Shown: positions 33,231 through 45,103 of the stretch, piece by piece | Position numbering within the stretch: the first letter of the stretch is position 1 | Layout of the letters: every line of letters begins with the position of its first letter | Assembly (NCBI GenBank): GCA_034406715.1 | Contig: CP137877.1 | Location: 310,001-374,000 of the forward strand | Source of the DNA: Rhodotorula mucilaginosa | Taxonomy: Eukaryota; Basidiomycota; Microbotryomycetes; Sporidiobolales; Sporidiobolaceae | DNA length: 64,000 nucleotides | Direction of reading: 5' to 3' | The notes under the pieces: generated by a model | The model's database searches: none | Told to the model about the DNA's origin: nothing | Seen by the model: the letters and a program-made list of their open reading frames with translations, nothing else | Position numbers and translations under genes: made by a program

Positions 33231-36200
33231 ATGGCGCTCCCATCTCGAGTGAGCGCCGCGCTGTCCGACATATTCCTACCTGCTCATTCGATCTACAACG
33301 ACCTCGACAACCCTCAGCTGGCCGAGGCGGACGACGATGACCCCATCGCGTCGATGCGGCCTTCCTCATCGGGTCACGTCAACCGCTCGTCTCACCCGCA
33401 CGAGCGCCTTGCGGTGGTTGACGACGATCCGTTCTCGTCCGTATCGCCCTCCATGCTCAGTCCTGCGCGCTCTCGAGCCGTACCTACGCCGCTCGCGCCG
33501 CCGCCCCACTCGGAGTCATCACGACCTACCTCGCAACAACGCTTTACTGCAGACGAATCGATTCCAGACATCGATCAGAGACTGGAAAACGACCAAGATG
33601 CTCGAGCGGATCCTTTCCAGGTCGAAGAAGAGGCGCACGTCGAGGCGACGCCGCGATCGTCTCGCTCGCGTTCACCTTCGCCGACTCCGACCACCTCAAT
33701 CTATCTCCCAGCATCGGGCTCGCCAGACAAGCCTGCAGACCAGGCGCCAATTTCGCCTGCGAGCTCGACCCGCACGAGAGCCTCGCAAGGCGCGATGAGC
33801 GCCAGTCGGAGCGCCCTCGGGAACCGGAGCCTCATGGGCTTGATGGGCGGAACGAGGTATGAAGGAGGAGGGTTTCCCTTTGGTGGGATCGGCGTCGACG
33901 AAGAAGAAGAAGAAGAGGGAGAAGAAGGGGATCCCTTTCGTGGCGAAGAGTCGCATCGCGCGGACACAAAAAAAGACGCGAGATCTTCTTCAGAAATGTA
34001 CGTTGACCTCGTGTCCAGAGCCGAAGCACTCGATCGCTGAGACATCTGCTTCTGATGCAGGGAAACGAACGACCTTCGCTCGCTCGCTGCGACCCTTCCG
34101 CCACCGCCTTCCGCCCTTTCCGATACTTCCCGCACCGATGAGGAAGAAGATGCCGAAGGTCCTCCCGACTTTACCGCCCGCATCCCGCTCGTCGCTTCGA
34201 CGTCCAACGGAGACTCACAGAATCTCTCCCGGAGCGGACGCACCTTCCGCCCGCACAATCTGCCCGGCTCGCGCTCGCAGTACGTCGAGCCGATGCCGCG
34301 CCGGAGCGTACGGCTCGTTGGACGCTCAAGAGGTCCGACCGGAGGGATCCTGGGCTCACCAGACGGAGACGTTGAGCAGCAGGACCCGCACCGAAGGCAG
34401 GGAAGGAGGACTGGCGTCGCGAACATGACGGCGAAGGAGCGTGCTTTGTGGCGCTGGGTCAACGTGAACGATCTCGACGGCTTTCTGCACCAAGTGTATC
34501 TCTACTACGTCGGTAAAGGCATCTGGGCGATCGGTCTCGAACGGACGTTGAATCTCCTGTGAGTTTCAGCGTCTCTGCCAGCGTCTACCGATGAACGCTG
34601 CTGAGGAACGATTGCGCGTTTCACAGAACCGTCGGTTGGGTGATCGGCTTTTCGACGTTCCTGATCGGCTGCATCGACTATCCTCGCTTGTGGCACTCGC
34701 ATCATTTGTCGGAAGTGGTCATCCCGCGGTGCACGAGCCGGTGAGTGGTGTTCTTCGAACATGCGTTCGTCTTGAGCTAGCGCTAAACGGTTCCTCTTCA
34801 GGCTGTCCGGCTTCACCTTGCTGGTGTTCATCGCCTTTGTGGGGTTCTATGCGTTGCGGGTCGTCCGGTTCGGCATGGGGATCCGAAGATTGTGGGAGAT
34901 GCACGAATTCTACACCGAGTTGCTGGAAGTTCCCGAGGTACGCCTCGCACCAGGCTGAACGCGATCTCGACAGCGATCACTGACAGACTGTATCTACGAT
35001 GCAGAGCGACATCCAAACGATCCCTTGGCACGCCATCGTCTCCCGCCTGTCCGCTCTGCGCGCCACTCACCCTTCCGCACTCGCCTCCCGCGCCGGCGCG
35101 CACGCCGGCATCCCCATCGAGCGCCTGGACGCGCACGACATCGCGAACCGCATCATGCGAGAGGAGAACTACCTCATCGCCTTGTTCAACAAAGACTTGC
35201 TCGACATCTCGTTGCCGGTTCCTCGATTCCTGCAAGGACCGGTCGGGCGCCTGCTCGGCAAAGGGGCGCGGAAGAAGAGGTTCGGGAAGAGCATGTTGAC
35301 TCAGACGTTGGAGTGGAACCTCGGGTTCTGCTTGCTGGGGTTCTTGTTCGGCCGCGATGGGCAGGTCCGGAGGGCGTTCCTGACAGAACGGAACAAGAAG
35401 GAGCTGGTCGAGGCGTGAGTGTCTCTTCTCATGTAACTTTTGCCGCGCGAGTGACCTGAACCAATCGTACCGCGTACCAGCCTCAAACGCCGCTTCCTCC
35501 TCATGGGGCTGATCAATGCCGTTTTCGCGCCTTTCATCGTCTGCTACCTGCTCATGTACTCCTTCTTCCGATACTTTGAGGTGAGTGGAGCGGCGACTCC
35601 CGAGGTTTCGACATCAACTAACGTATGACCGAATCTCTCTTGTCCGTCCCAGGAGTATCACAAGAATCCCTCCTCGATCGGCTCTCGCCAGTTCACGCCC
35701 CTCGCACGTTGGAAGTTTCGCGAGTTCAACGAACTGCCTCATCACTTCCAGCAGCGACTCGCCCAAGCGCACCCGCTCGCCGACCAGTACATCAACCACT
35801 ATCCGAAAGCCAAGACAGTCCTGCTTTCCCGCTTTGTCGCCTTCCTTGCCGGCTCGTTCGCCGCCGTCCTGATCCTCTTTTCGCTCATCGATCCCGACGC
35901 GTTCTTGCATTTCGAGATCACGCCCGGTCGGACCGTCCTGTTCTACATCGGTATCTTTGGGACCATCCTCGCGGTCGCTCGGGGCATGTTGCCAGACGAG
36001 AACCGCGTCGTCGATCCGGAGCTGCTCATGCGCGAAATCGTCGAGCACACCCACTACATGCCGGCAGAATGGAAGGACAAGCTACACTCGTCCGAGGTCA
36101 GTCCTCTGACTACCTCGTGGGGCATCAGACGAGTCATCACTGACCTCGAAGGCCGCCCAGGTTCACGTCGCGTTCGGCAAGCTGTTCCAGATGAAGGTCA

Positions 36201-37163
36201 TCCTCTTCCTGCAGGAGATCTTCTCGGTTCTCGTGACGCCCTTCGTACTTTGGTACACTCTACCGAAATGCGCCGGCCCCGTCGTCGATTTCTTCCGAGA
36301 CTTTACGATCCACGTCGACGGTCTGGGATACGTGTGCAGCTTTGCCGTGAGCACCACTTCCTACGATTGCTGCCAAGAGGCTTTGGGCTGACTCGAGCAA
36401 GGACCGTTCCAATGCCTAGGTGTTTGATTTCAAACGGCACGGAGACCCAAACTTTGGCGCTCCAGTCCAGGTGCAGGAAGATCGGTGGAAGTCGGCGGAG
36501 GGCAAGATGGAGAAGAGTTTCATGACTTTCGCAGCGGTGAGTCCGACTACTTCTTCCCACGTCGTCCTGCTGCTTACTTTTTGTCTTCCGCAGTCCAATC
36601 CGACGTGGGCGCCACGCGACCAAGCGCAGTCTCTGTTCCTCAGCAAATTGACGGAAGGACCCGCGCACGGTTCGGTCATGCACCCCATGCCCGCCGGCGT
36701 CTCGACTCGCTTCCCCTCTTCGGGCTCGGGTGCGCACGTGCCGACGCGCGCGCGCTCCCGTCATCGCAACGGTCACCTTCACCAACGCTTCTCTGCTTCG
36801 CCGCTCGTCGAGGAGGTCGACCACTTCGGTGAAGCGCCGGCAGATGCGCAACGACGGGAAGAGAAGGCGCGAATGTACGATCGGGCGTTCGAGCAGTCGA
36901 CTATGCTCGCGTCTTCGCACGGTTCGCCGCCCTCCCTGCCACGTGGACAATTCGGAAGACATCCGTCGAAGCACCTTCCCGACGCCGACCTGATCCGCGA
37001 AGAATCGGCACTCGACGGAGACGCCTTCGTTGCGCCAACCGATACGCAGCCGTTTGGCTTGCCGAGCGACGAGGACGAGGGATTCGGCGGTCAGCATGAA
37101 GGAGACTCGCTCGGTCCTGGTCGCAGCCTCGGCGGACTGGTGGGCGAACTGTACAGACGGTGA
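33231..37163 (+). CDS. ATG9: Autophagy protein Atg9 (lipid scramblase)
   Basis: Atg9 is the multispanning membrane protein and lipid scramblase of autophagy vesicles, working with Atg2. The first 270 or so residues (33231-34040) are disordered and acidic/Ser-rich. The conserved core starts at [20 protein letters not shown] (34427 on), [14 protein letters not shown], then membrane segments [71 protein letters not shown] and [18 protein letters not shown]. The blocks [14 protein letters not shown] and [18 protein letters not shown]-like sequence (about 36190-36245) are family landmarks, as is [17 protein letters not shown] after the last core intron. The tail of some 190 residues is low-complexity and ends GELYRR. 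About ten introns. It converges on the DNA ligase gene, with 230 bases between the stops. Confidence 0.95.
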
Positions 37164-37393
37164 TCAGTGTATATCTTGACGATACTTGTCGCAGCTTGGA
37201 ATATGTTGGCATAACGTTACTGGACGCGGGAGCCCTTTCAATCCGCTATGCGTCCGCGGTCGGGTGAAAGCGGGTATGGATATTTCGACAGGATATCGAG
37301 TACGACCCCTAACCTTGCGCAAAAGACGTGTACCTGCACCTCGTCAAGCAAAAAAAAAGCCAAGCTGGACCACCATCGTCATGCGTGTCCCGA

Positions 37394-40300
37394 TCACCAG
37401 AAATCGTCATCCGCCGTTCCTCCTCCCTTGCCCTTCTTGCCGCCGCCAGACTGGATGCTTTGCTTGCGGTACGCCTCGGCAATTTGCTCCGGTTCTGTCG
37501 AAGATTCGGGGTCCTTGTCGTCGCGGACACGGATGAACCGAGGAAAACGAAGAGAGATTCCGCGGTCACCGCAAAGACCTGCAGGCAGTTCCGGGTGAGC
37601 GAGATCAGCCAACGTTGCTTGAGGATCGACATTGCTCGAAGCAAGGTGCGTATGACAACTCACCCTTTGCCGCGGAGTAGATGGGCGAGAGGGAGAGATC
37701 GGCGGCGAGGACTTCCCAGACCTGCAGGCAGCCACGCGCATGGGAAAATCAGCGAAGCCGGACCCTCTGAACACGTCCGCACGCGAGTCTCCAACGCGAG
37801 ACCTGACGTACCACGCGCGGCTCAAAGTAGACGTCGGGACCCTTGGCCGTCCCGACATCGTAGTAAGCCTTCTTCTGCGCCAGCTCGAGTCTGCAACATT
37901 GGGCAGGTCAGCAACGGGCAGGCATTAAAAGAGCAGCCTCGAGGAAGCATGAAGCTTTGTCACCGGTACTTACGGCTTGAGCGTGTCATAGTGCTGCTTG
38001 AGCGCCTCGTCGGAGAAGCCGGTTCCGATCTTGCAGATGAGCTGGTACGTGCCGCTTTCGGCGTCGTAGCACGCGAGATGGAACGCTCCGTAGACGTTGG
38101 TACGCTTTCCTTTGCCGTAGTCGCCACCGACGACGACGAGGTCGAAAGAGTCGCCGACTCCTTGCAGGTAGTCCTTCTTGAGCTGTTACCGATGTAAGCG
38201 GCGGGGGGTAAGAGGTCAGACGCCGAGCAAAGGGTCCCAGTACAGGAAGGGCATCGGAACCGACCTTGAGCCAATGGATACTCCTCCGACTCGGTTCGTA
38301 GCTCGCGCCTTCACCCTCGAGCATCTTGACCATCAAGCCTTCGCAGCCGTCCTTGATCGACTTGTCGAGGAAGAGTTGGATCTCGTCGACCGTCGAGGCG
38401 TCCTCGGATTGAGCAAAGGCGAATTCGCCTTCGACCGGTTGGAGATGCTTGCGGAGGAGGACGCGGCGTTCGTGCAGGTTCTTCGCGAGGAGAGGCTGGG
38501 TACCATGAACGGGAGGCCGAGTGATTAGCAAGGAAATCCGGGACGCGCGCAGGCAACCTACCGTCAAGACTCTGCGCTCACCTCTCCATTCAAATACAGC
38601 AAATCGAACGCAAACAGGTGTACTTTGACCTTGACGTCTTCGACCTTGACGTCCTTGCGCTTGCGCGTACTGAGCTTTTGGAACTCGAGCAAGCGCTTCT
38701 CCTCCGTGTCCCACGCGACGGCTTCGGCATCGATGACGAAGGACTTCGTGCCCTCTTTGATGCACTGCATGCACGGTGAGGCGCAAGTCGTCAATCAGTC
38801 AGCGAGTGAGGACGTGCCGCACATTCACGAGATCAGCCCGGAAAAAAAGACAGAAATCGCACCTTTGGCAACTGCGTGACAAACTCGGGGTACTTGACCG
38901 TCATGTCTTCACTGTTGCGCGAGAAGACGCGGACGCTCCCGTCCTCGAGGTAGTGGATCTGCGCCCGCTCGCCGTCGTACTTGTACTCGCACGTGAACTG
39001 CTTGCCCTCGAAGCGGTCGAGCACTTCCGAGATGGCTTTCGTCGGTTTCGCCAACATGGGCTTGAGCGGGATACCTGTGGGCGAGCCCAATCGGTCAATG
39101 ACGTCGTTCCGGCGTGCGGAAGGGTTGCGGGAAACTGGGGATGTCTGCAGCCGACTTACCCGGCGTCAACGAGCACGCCTCCTTCAGATTCTCGACGCCC
39201 TGCTCGAGCAGTGCGGGGACGACAAGGTCGTAGCTGGGAATTTCACTAACAAGCGCCCAAAGGACGCCGTCAATCGCTGCTTTTCCCTGCCGAGTACAGC
39301 GACGGAGGCTGCGACTCAAAAAAAAAACGCACGAGAAAACGGCCTTGACGATCTCGGCGCCTTGCTCGAGTTTCGAAGCGAGGTGTTCGCGCGAGCGCTT
39401 TTTTTCCGACTTGTGGTGCTCGGCCGTGACTGCCGCGTGGGCGAGCGAGACGAGAACCTGGTGTATGGGCGGCGGGCGCGAGCGGCGAGGATTAAGGGTG
39501 AGAAAGGTGATGATGAGCCACGATTCCGACACGGCGGGGCATCAAAAAGTGACCCTTGTCGAGGGGAGCGCTTGAATGCAAGTCACGAGAAGTTGAAGGG
39601 CAGAATAGGGTACGGGAGGGGATAACAAGACTCACCGTCTTTTCGGCGAGACCGATCCGGAGTTTGCCCTCAAGCGAGCGGATCAAGAACTTGGTTTCCT
39701 CGCCTTCGCACTTTGCCAACAGGGCCTTGATGATGCCGACTTTGCGACCTTGGCTCTGTTGTTGCGAGATGGGCCAGGGGGGAAAAGGTTGTCAGTCACA
39801 ATGCGATGTTGGGTGCAGGGTTGGTCTTATCGCTTTCTTGTGTGATTTCGGATACCCAGCCTGGCGCGTGAGTAGGACCGAAACGTGCGATAGACGCGCG
39901 TGAAAGAGAGATAGAGAGAGACAGAGAGAGAGAAAGAGAGGGAGAGAAAGAAACGCCGGCTCACGTCCTTGCCGCTCGTCTTTGCGACTTTTTTCAACTC
40001 GTCAAACACGCCGCCGACCGTCAACGGTTTGCTCTTGAACAAGGTCTTTTGCCGCGTCCGCGAATTGAACGCGACCTCGCCGAGGTCGCCAATCTTTTTG
40101 TACTCGGCCTTGACTTGGGCGAGCGTGCGGCCGCACGATTCGCCGATCGCCTTCATGAGGAGCGATTCGCCGATGCCGAGTTCGATCGACTCGTATTCGG
40201 GCGCGAGCTGATCGGTTCCAGGACGGGGTTTGACCCAGAGTAAGTAAGTTTAAAGCCCAAAACCCCGGCCGACCCCGACCCTGGAGAATCTCTTTGCGAA

Positions 40301-41707
40301 AGGGACGAGGCGCCGCCGGGGAAAAAAAAGAAAGACTCACGCGGTTGATGCAGAGATAGACCGTCTTGAGCAAGTCTTCTGGTGTCTTTTCAATGACGTT
40401 GACGAGAAACTCGGTCAAGTAGGCCGAGATCTCGAGTCGCTTGGTCGTGGCGGCAATCTTGGAAAAGGTCGCCGTCAACGCGGCGTACGGGACCCTGTGA
40501 GACATCACGACCGTCCGAGCGGAATGGCACGCAAAGGAGGTAGACGAGGAGGAGGGAGCAGATCAGCCAATCAAATCTCCCGGCGGGGAGGGTTTGAATC
40601 TCCACGGCTTCGAGAGAGAGGGAGAGGGACTCACGGTTCGCCGGCTTTCCAGCTCGTCTGGGCCTTGTCCAGCTTGCTGCTCGCCTTTGTGAAGATGTCG
40701 GCACTGGACCAGTGGGTAAGTGAGGGGCGTCGTGTCAGCATGTTTTGTGCCGCGAGGTGGTGCTGGTGGACGACGACGAGGAGAATACAACTGTACATTT
40801 TGACCGCCGCTTCTTGCTCCTCCTCTTGCTCTTCCTCTTCGCTCATCTCGTCATCATCGCCGTCGCCATCCCCCTCCTCCTCGAGTCCGCTCGGACTCTC
40901 ACTCGCCGCCTTTCTCTGCTCGCGCGAGGTTTTTCTCTTCTTCTCGCCGCCACCCTCCTCATTTCCATCCTCCTCCTCGTCGTCCTCGTCGTCGTCTTGG
41001 GGTTTCCCTTTCCCTTTTCCTTTGCCATTGTCCTTGCTCGTGGCTTTGTCGGACGAAGACGACGTCGATGCCGTCGACTTTGTGGACCTCGGAGCAAAGA
41101 AGGAAGAGACCGGCGGGGGTTTTGACGAGCTCGCGGTCGGCGGCTGCTTGTTCTCCGCGCCGGCGGTGGAGGCGGTGGACGTCGTGGCTGCTGACGCGTC
41201 TGTCGATGCTTAGACGACTGGTCAGGATCCTCCATCTGCCCTGCCCTGCCCTGCCCTGCCCAGTGAGGGCGGATTCTCACCTTGGGAGTCGAGTTTGAGT
41301 TTTTTGCGAGGCGACTCTCCTGCTGCGGCTGCTGGGGGTTCGCTGTCACGTTTCTTGGCCTTGTTCGAGTCGGCCGCAGCTTTGGCCTTTGTGAACGCTG
41401 CGTAGGTAAGTGTCTCCAAAAAGTCAGTCCACCTGGAAACGCGATGATGAGGATGCGCGTCTCTCGCTCAGAGAGGAGAGGGGATGGGCTACTGACGCGT
41501 CTCGTTGATTTGGGGCTGCATCTGCACGTCGTCGCTCGCTGGCATGGCGTGTGAGAGCGCACGCGGCGAGAGAGCGGAAGGTGGGGCTGCAGCTGCACGC
41601 GACCAGAGCGACTGGAGCGAGCGCTGGTGCGGGCGAGAGTCACGCGTGCCGAGGTACGCGTTCAGGGCAGACTGGTCAGGCTCGCGTTCGAAGCAGTCCT
41701 TGGGCAT
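37394..41707 (-). CDS. CDC9: ATP-dependent DNA ligase I
   Basis: It joins Okazaki fragments and repair nicks. The adenylated lysine is in [13 protein letters not shown] (about 38949-38990). Other motifs seen are [46 protein letters not shown] and [19 protein letters not shown]; the OB-fold end has [20 protein letters not shown]. The DNA-binding domain has [20 protein letters not shown] and the [15 protein letters not shown] block. The first in-frame ATG is at 41707; a second lies at 41545. Between them is an arginine- and alanine-rich segment ([14 protein letters not shown] and on) that looks like a mitochondrial presequence. A Lys-rich nuclear signal, PRKKLKLD, follows. No standard PIP box is obvious. 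More than ten introns. It ends [10 protein letters not shown]. Confidence 0.93.
39898..39952. repeat. GA-rich simple repeat in a DNA ligase intron
   Basis: About 55 bases of GA/GAA-type purine run on the plus strand, so a polypyrimidine run in the ligase transcript, right before an acceptor. A similar (GA)n run of about 22 bases lies at 57369-57391 in a PRP18 intron. Confidence 0.7.
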
Positions 41708-41798
41708 CCACTCGACAGAGAGACGACGAGCTCTGTCGACTCTCGGAGACGAGCTGAATCCGACCCACAGCGCTCAGACACTCGCTTGACCGCTGAGA

Positions 41799-44697
41799 GT
41801 GGACGTGCACGCGGACGCCAAACTGGCCGACTATGACTGGGACGCGCTCGCGAGCGCCGCTACTTCGCTTAACCAAGCTCCGACTCGGCTCACTGCCCAA
41901 CTCGACCGCGCCGACTGCCTCGCCCGCCATGCTCACCTCGAACGCCGCGAGCGAGACTTGGACAACGCAAAGCAAGTCAGGACTGCTAGAGCTGTAATCG
42001 GACCGGGAAAGAGATCCTCCGCGGCCCTCCTCCACCAGCTGGACCCGCTCAAGGACGGCTTCCTTGCCTCGATACTCTCGCTAAATCAACCCGCAAGAGG
42101 TCAGTCTCTTTTGCTGCACTTTCCTAGAATACCGTATACAGTGGAGGCTCACCGAGCGTCTCTTCGGCAGGCAAACTCTTGCCGGTCCGGATCATCTCGC
42201 AGCCACTCCGCACCGTCTCGGTCCAATTCGTCGTCGAGGACGCACGCGGCAACCCCGTCCCCGTCCAACTCTTTCACGTACCGACAACCTCGATTACGAC
42301 GCAAGAGCAACTCCAAGATTGGTTCCCCATCGGAGCCGTATTCGGTACGATACACGCCGCCTCCTGCCCTCCTTCTCGGATTCAAAGCCGGCTCACTCTC
42401 CCGATTCCACCGTCTACAGGCATCAAAGAGCCGCTGTTCCGCTCTCTCAATGACGGGTCCTCCTACTACATCCGGATCGAAACTCCCGTCGACATGATCC
42501 GGCTGTACCCTCACTCTCCGCTCCTGACCCACGTTCGCTTCCCGTCTCCTCCTGGCATCGAGACCAGTCCCAATACGAGTACCGGGACGAGCACTCCGCA
42601 CTGGCTCGACTCGGTTGCCGGCTCCTCTCCAGCACGGTTGAAAGAAGCGGGCGACAAGGCGTTCGCGACGGGGCGCCTCGTCCGCGCGAAAGAAGCCTAC
42701 CAACTCGCGCTCGACGCACTCCAAGGAGGCGACACTGCGGTCACTTCCACCCCACCGACGGCAGACGACGATCAACTCCACCTGCGGGTCAAAGTGCATG
42801 CCAACCTGGCGCAGACTCTTCTCCGCCTCGAGCTGCCCGAATTGGCACACCGCGCAGCCCAAGCCGGCTTGCTCGTCCTCCTCGAGTCGTCTTCGTCCCC
42901 TCACACCACGTCAATCGCCCCGCTGCGAATCAAGTTACTGTACCGTCGCGCGCTCGGGTTGTACAGAGTCGGTCAATACGACCTCGCCCTGCAAGCATGC
43001 GAAGAAGCGATCCGTCGTTGCATCGCTGCTGCTGCTGCCGACCATGCTGACAAGAACCTCCACTCGTCCTTCTCCGAGGGGGAAGCGACGGCACTCCTCG
43101 AGCGGATCAAACAGCGCCAACTCGAAGCGGAACAGGGTCCCAGCGCCGAGACGCTCCGATCTCTGTGGGAATCGAGCGTCGAGCGGCAGCGGGCTTCCTC
43201 CCCATCATCGTCACCATTGCCGGCCGCCGCAGAAACGGACCTCCCCGCGGATTGGATTGACTCCTCCTCCATCTCCATCTCACCCCATATTCCAGGCAAA
43301 CAAGGCCACGGACTCGTCGCCCTCCGTCCCATCAAACGCGGTCAACTCCTCATGTGTTGCAAACCGCTCGCATCCGCCGGAGGAGGAGGGTCGGGGTCGG
43401 TGTTGGGTCAGTGGCGGTATACGGTGGGAGTGAATTTGTGGACGAGGTCGGAGGACCCGTGGGCTGTGAGGGAGGTGGTTAGTCAAGTTTTGTGGCAAGC
43501 CGCGCTCGAAGGCGAAGGAGAAGGAGAAGGAGGGTCGGGCTCGCTCGCGGGGAGGAAGAGGACGCGCGAGGCGATCGCGCCGCTCTGGGCGGGGACGCAA
43601 CTCGGACGATGTCGAGACCCGAACCGAGACCGACTACCGGAGGATGATGTGGACATCGTCTCGCCGAGCAAGGTCGAAGGCGCAGTCACGTTCAATGGGT
43701 TCCACCTCGAAGACGTGACGGCCTCCTCCTCGTCGTCAGCTCCGGTGCACAAATCATCAGTATCGCCATCGGCGGGTCGAACCAATCCCGATGATGACTC
43801 CGACAAAGACGAACTCTTCCACGCACCCACTGCCCTCTACCCCGAATATCCCTCCGCCCTCAACCATTCCTGCCTCTCCAACTGCACCTACACCTTCCTC
43901 TCCTCCGTATTCCTCCTCCGCGCCCGAGTCGACATCGCTCAAGGGGAAGAACTCGTCGATTCGTACGTCGACGCGGCGGACCAGTTCGAAGTGAGGGCGG
44001 CGAAACTCGCCGCGCATGGGTTCGAGTGTGCTTGTCCCCTCTGCGATGAAGAGCGACAAGCGGGAGCGACCGTTCGACGTCGACGGGTTGAACTCGTTCG
44101 ACGAGCAGAGGAGGAGGAGCTCGAGGAGCCTCGTCGTCGCATCGGTCTCGACAAACTCGGACAAATCATCTCCGAGCTCGAACAGACCTATCCCGCGACG
44201 GCTCACATCCGGCCTGCTCTCTACACACCACTTCGTCTCCTCTCCGAAGCTCTCTCAGCAGCAGTGGCAACGCCGGGGGGAGGACCGCCGTCATCGGATC
44301 CGATCGCCAACGAACTCCGCGCGCTGCAGTCGCTCGGAGCGAGGTTCAGCACCAGCACCACCACCGGCTCCTCCGAGGGATTTCAGGAGCTTGTGGAACC
44401 TCCGCGCGTGAGGGACATGGATGGAGTGATGAGTGCCTTGTGGATCGCGAAAGAGTGGCGAAGGCGGGGCGAGCCCGGAAAGTGCAGGTGCGTGTGCCGG
44501 CCGACTTGTTCTATGGCTCCTGCCTCTTTGGTGGAGGGTGATTTCGCTGACGCGCAGCTTGATCGTATTCGCCCGGACCACGCAGGCATTGGATCTCGCT
44601 CGCGCGATCGATCGAAGCGGGTCAGGCGGGCGAAGCGCTTTTCGACCTCCGCTATGGAGACTGGGCGCGGAAACATGGACTCGACTTGAAGTTGTAA
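41799..44697 (+). CDS. TPR and SET domain protein (SMYD/SET-TPR type); 5' end unresolved
   Basis: A putative protein lysine methyltransferase. An N-terminal region (LLHQLDPLKDGFLASILSLN) is followed by TPR-like helices (LKEAGDKAFATGRLVRAKEA, LRVKVHANLAQTLLRLELPE, LLYRRALGLYRVGQYDLALQ). The SET start is HIPGKQGHGLVALRPIKRGQ (about 43286-43345) and the catalytic C-terminal half has ALNHSCLSNCTY and AQGEELVDSYVD; the post-SET cysteines are FECACPLCDEE. A long low-complexity insert splits the SET domain. The frame is open from a TGA at 41787 yet has no ATG before residue 100, so the given start is only the limit of the open frame. Using the acceptor at 44585 the C-terminus reads EALFDLRYGDWARKHGLDL and stops at 44695. 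Divergent from DNA ligase across a very short gap. Confidence 0.8.
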
Positions 44698-45103
44698 ACG
44701 AGCCCTACTTACAGCTAATACGAGAGAGCCTTTTCTCTGGTACTCTGCCTGTGCAAGCGGTCTATCAGAGAGAAGACAGCGGGCCTCGACGATGCCGCCC
44801 GCAGGCAACATGAATGCCTCTTCGCGGGGAAGTGCTCGTTCGGGAGTTAGAGCTTGTCGTAACGCCTCGCGCCTGAACGGGATGATCTATCACGCCGACC
44901 GCGAGAAACGTTTGGGACTCGAACCAAAAGATCAAGATCTGTCATCCTTGCGCTACCGACAAACGACGTTGCTGAATTTGGCCAGAGATGTTCGCCGCCG
45001 CGCGATTTGATTTCGTTCTCGGCCTGGCATCGGACTCGCATTGCATTCAGCAAGCTACGTCAAAAGATATTGGCCGAGCGGCAAGAAGAGCGCCTGCGAA
45101 CGG
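44698..45103. other. Convergent intergenic region between TPR-SET gene and POP1
   Basis: A gap of 406 bases between two converging stops. A 72-codon frame at 44792-45010 has no family content. A minus-strand stretch resembling tRNA A and B boxes does not fold into a cloverleaf (see rejected items). Confidence 0.35.

Noticed and set aside
44601-44640. Possible 4-base duplication (ATCGATCG) breaking the TPR-SET frame
   Set aside because: An acceptor at 44585 keeps the frame to a sensible C-terminus, so no break needs to be assumed.
44913-44960. Minus-strand TAGCGCAAGG and GGTTCGAGTCC, resembling tRNA A and B boxes
   Set aside because: The boxes are about 14 bases closer than in a tRNA, and neither acceptor nor anticodon stems pair.
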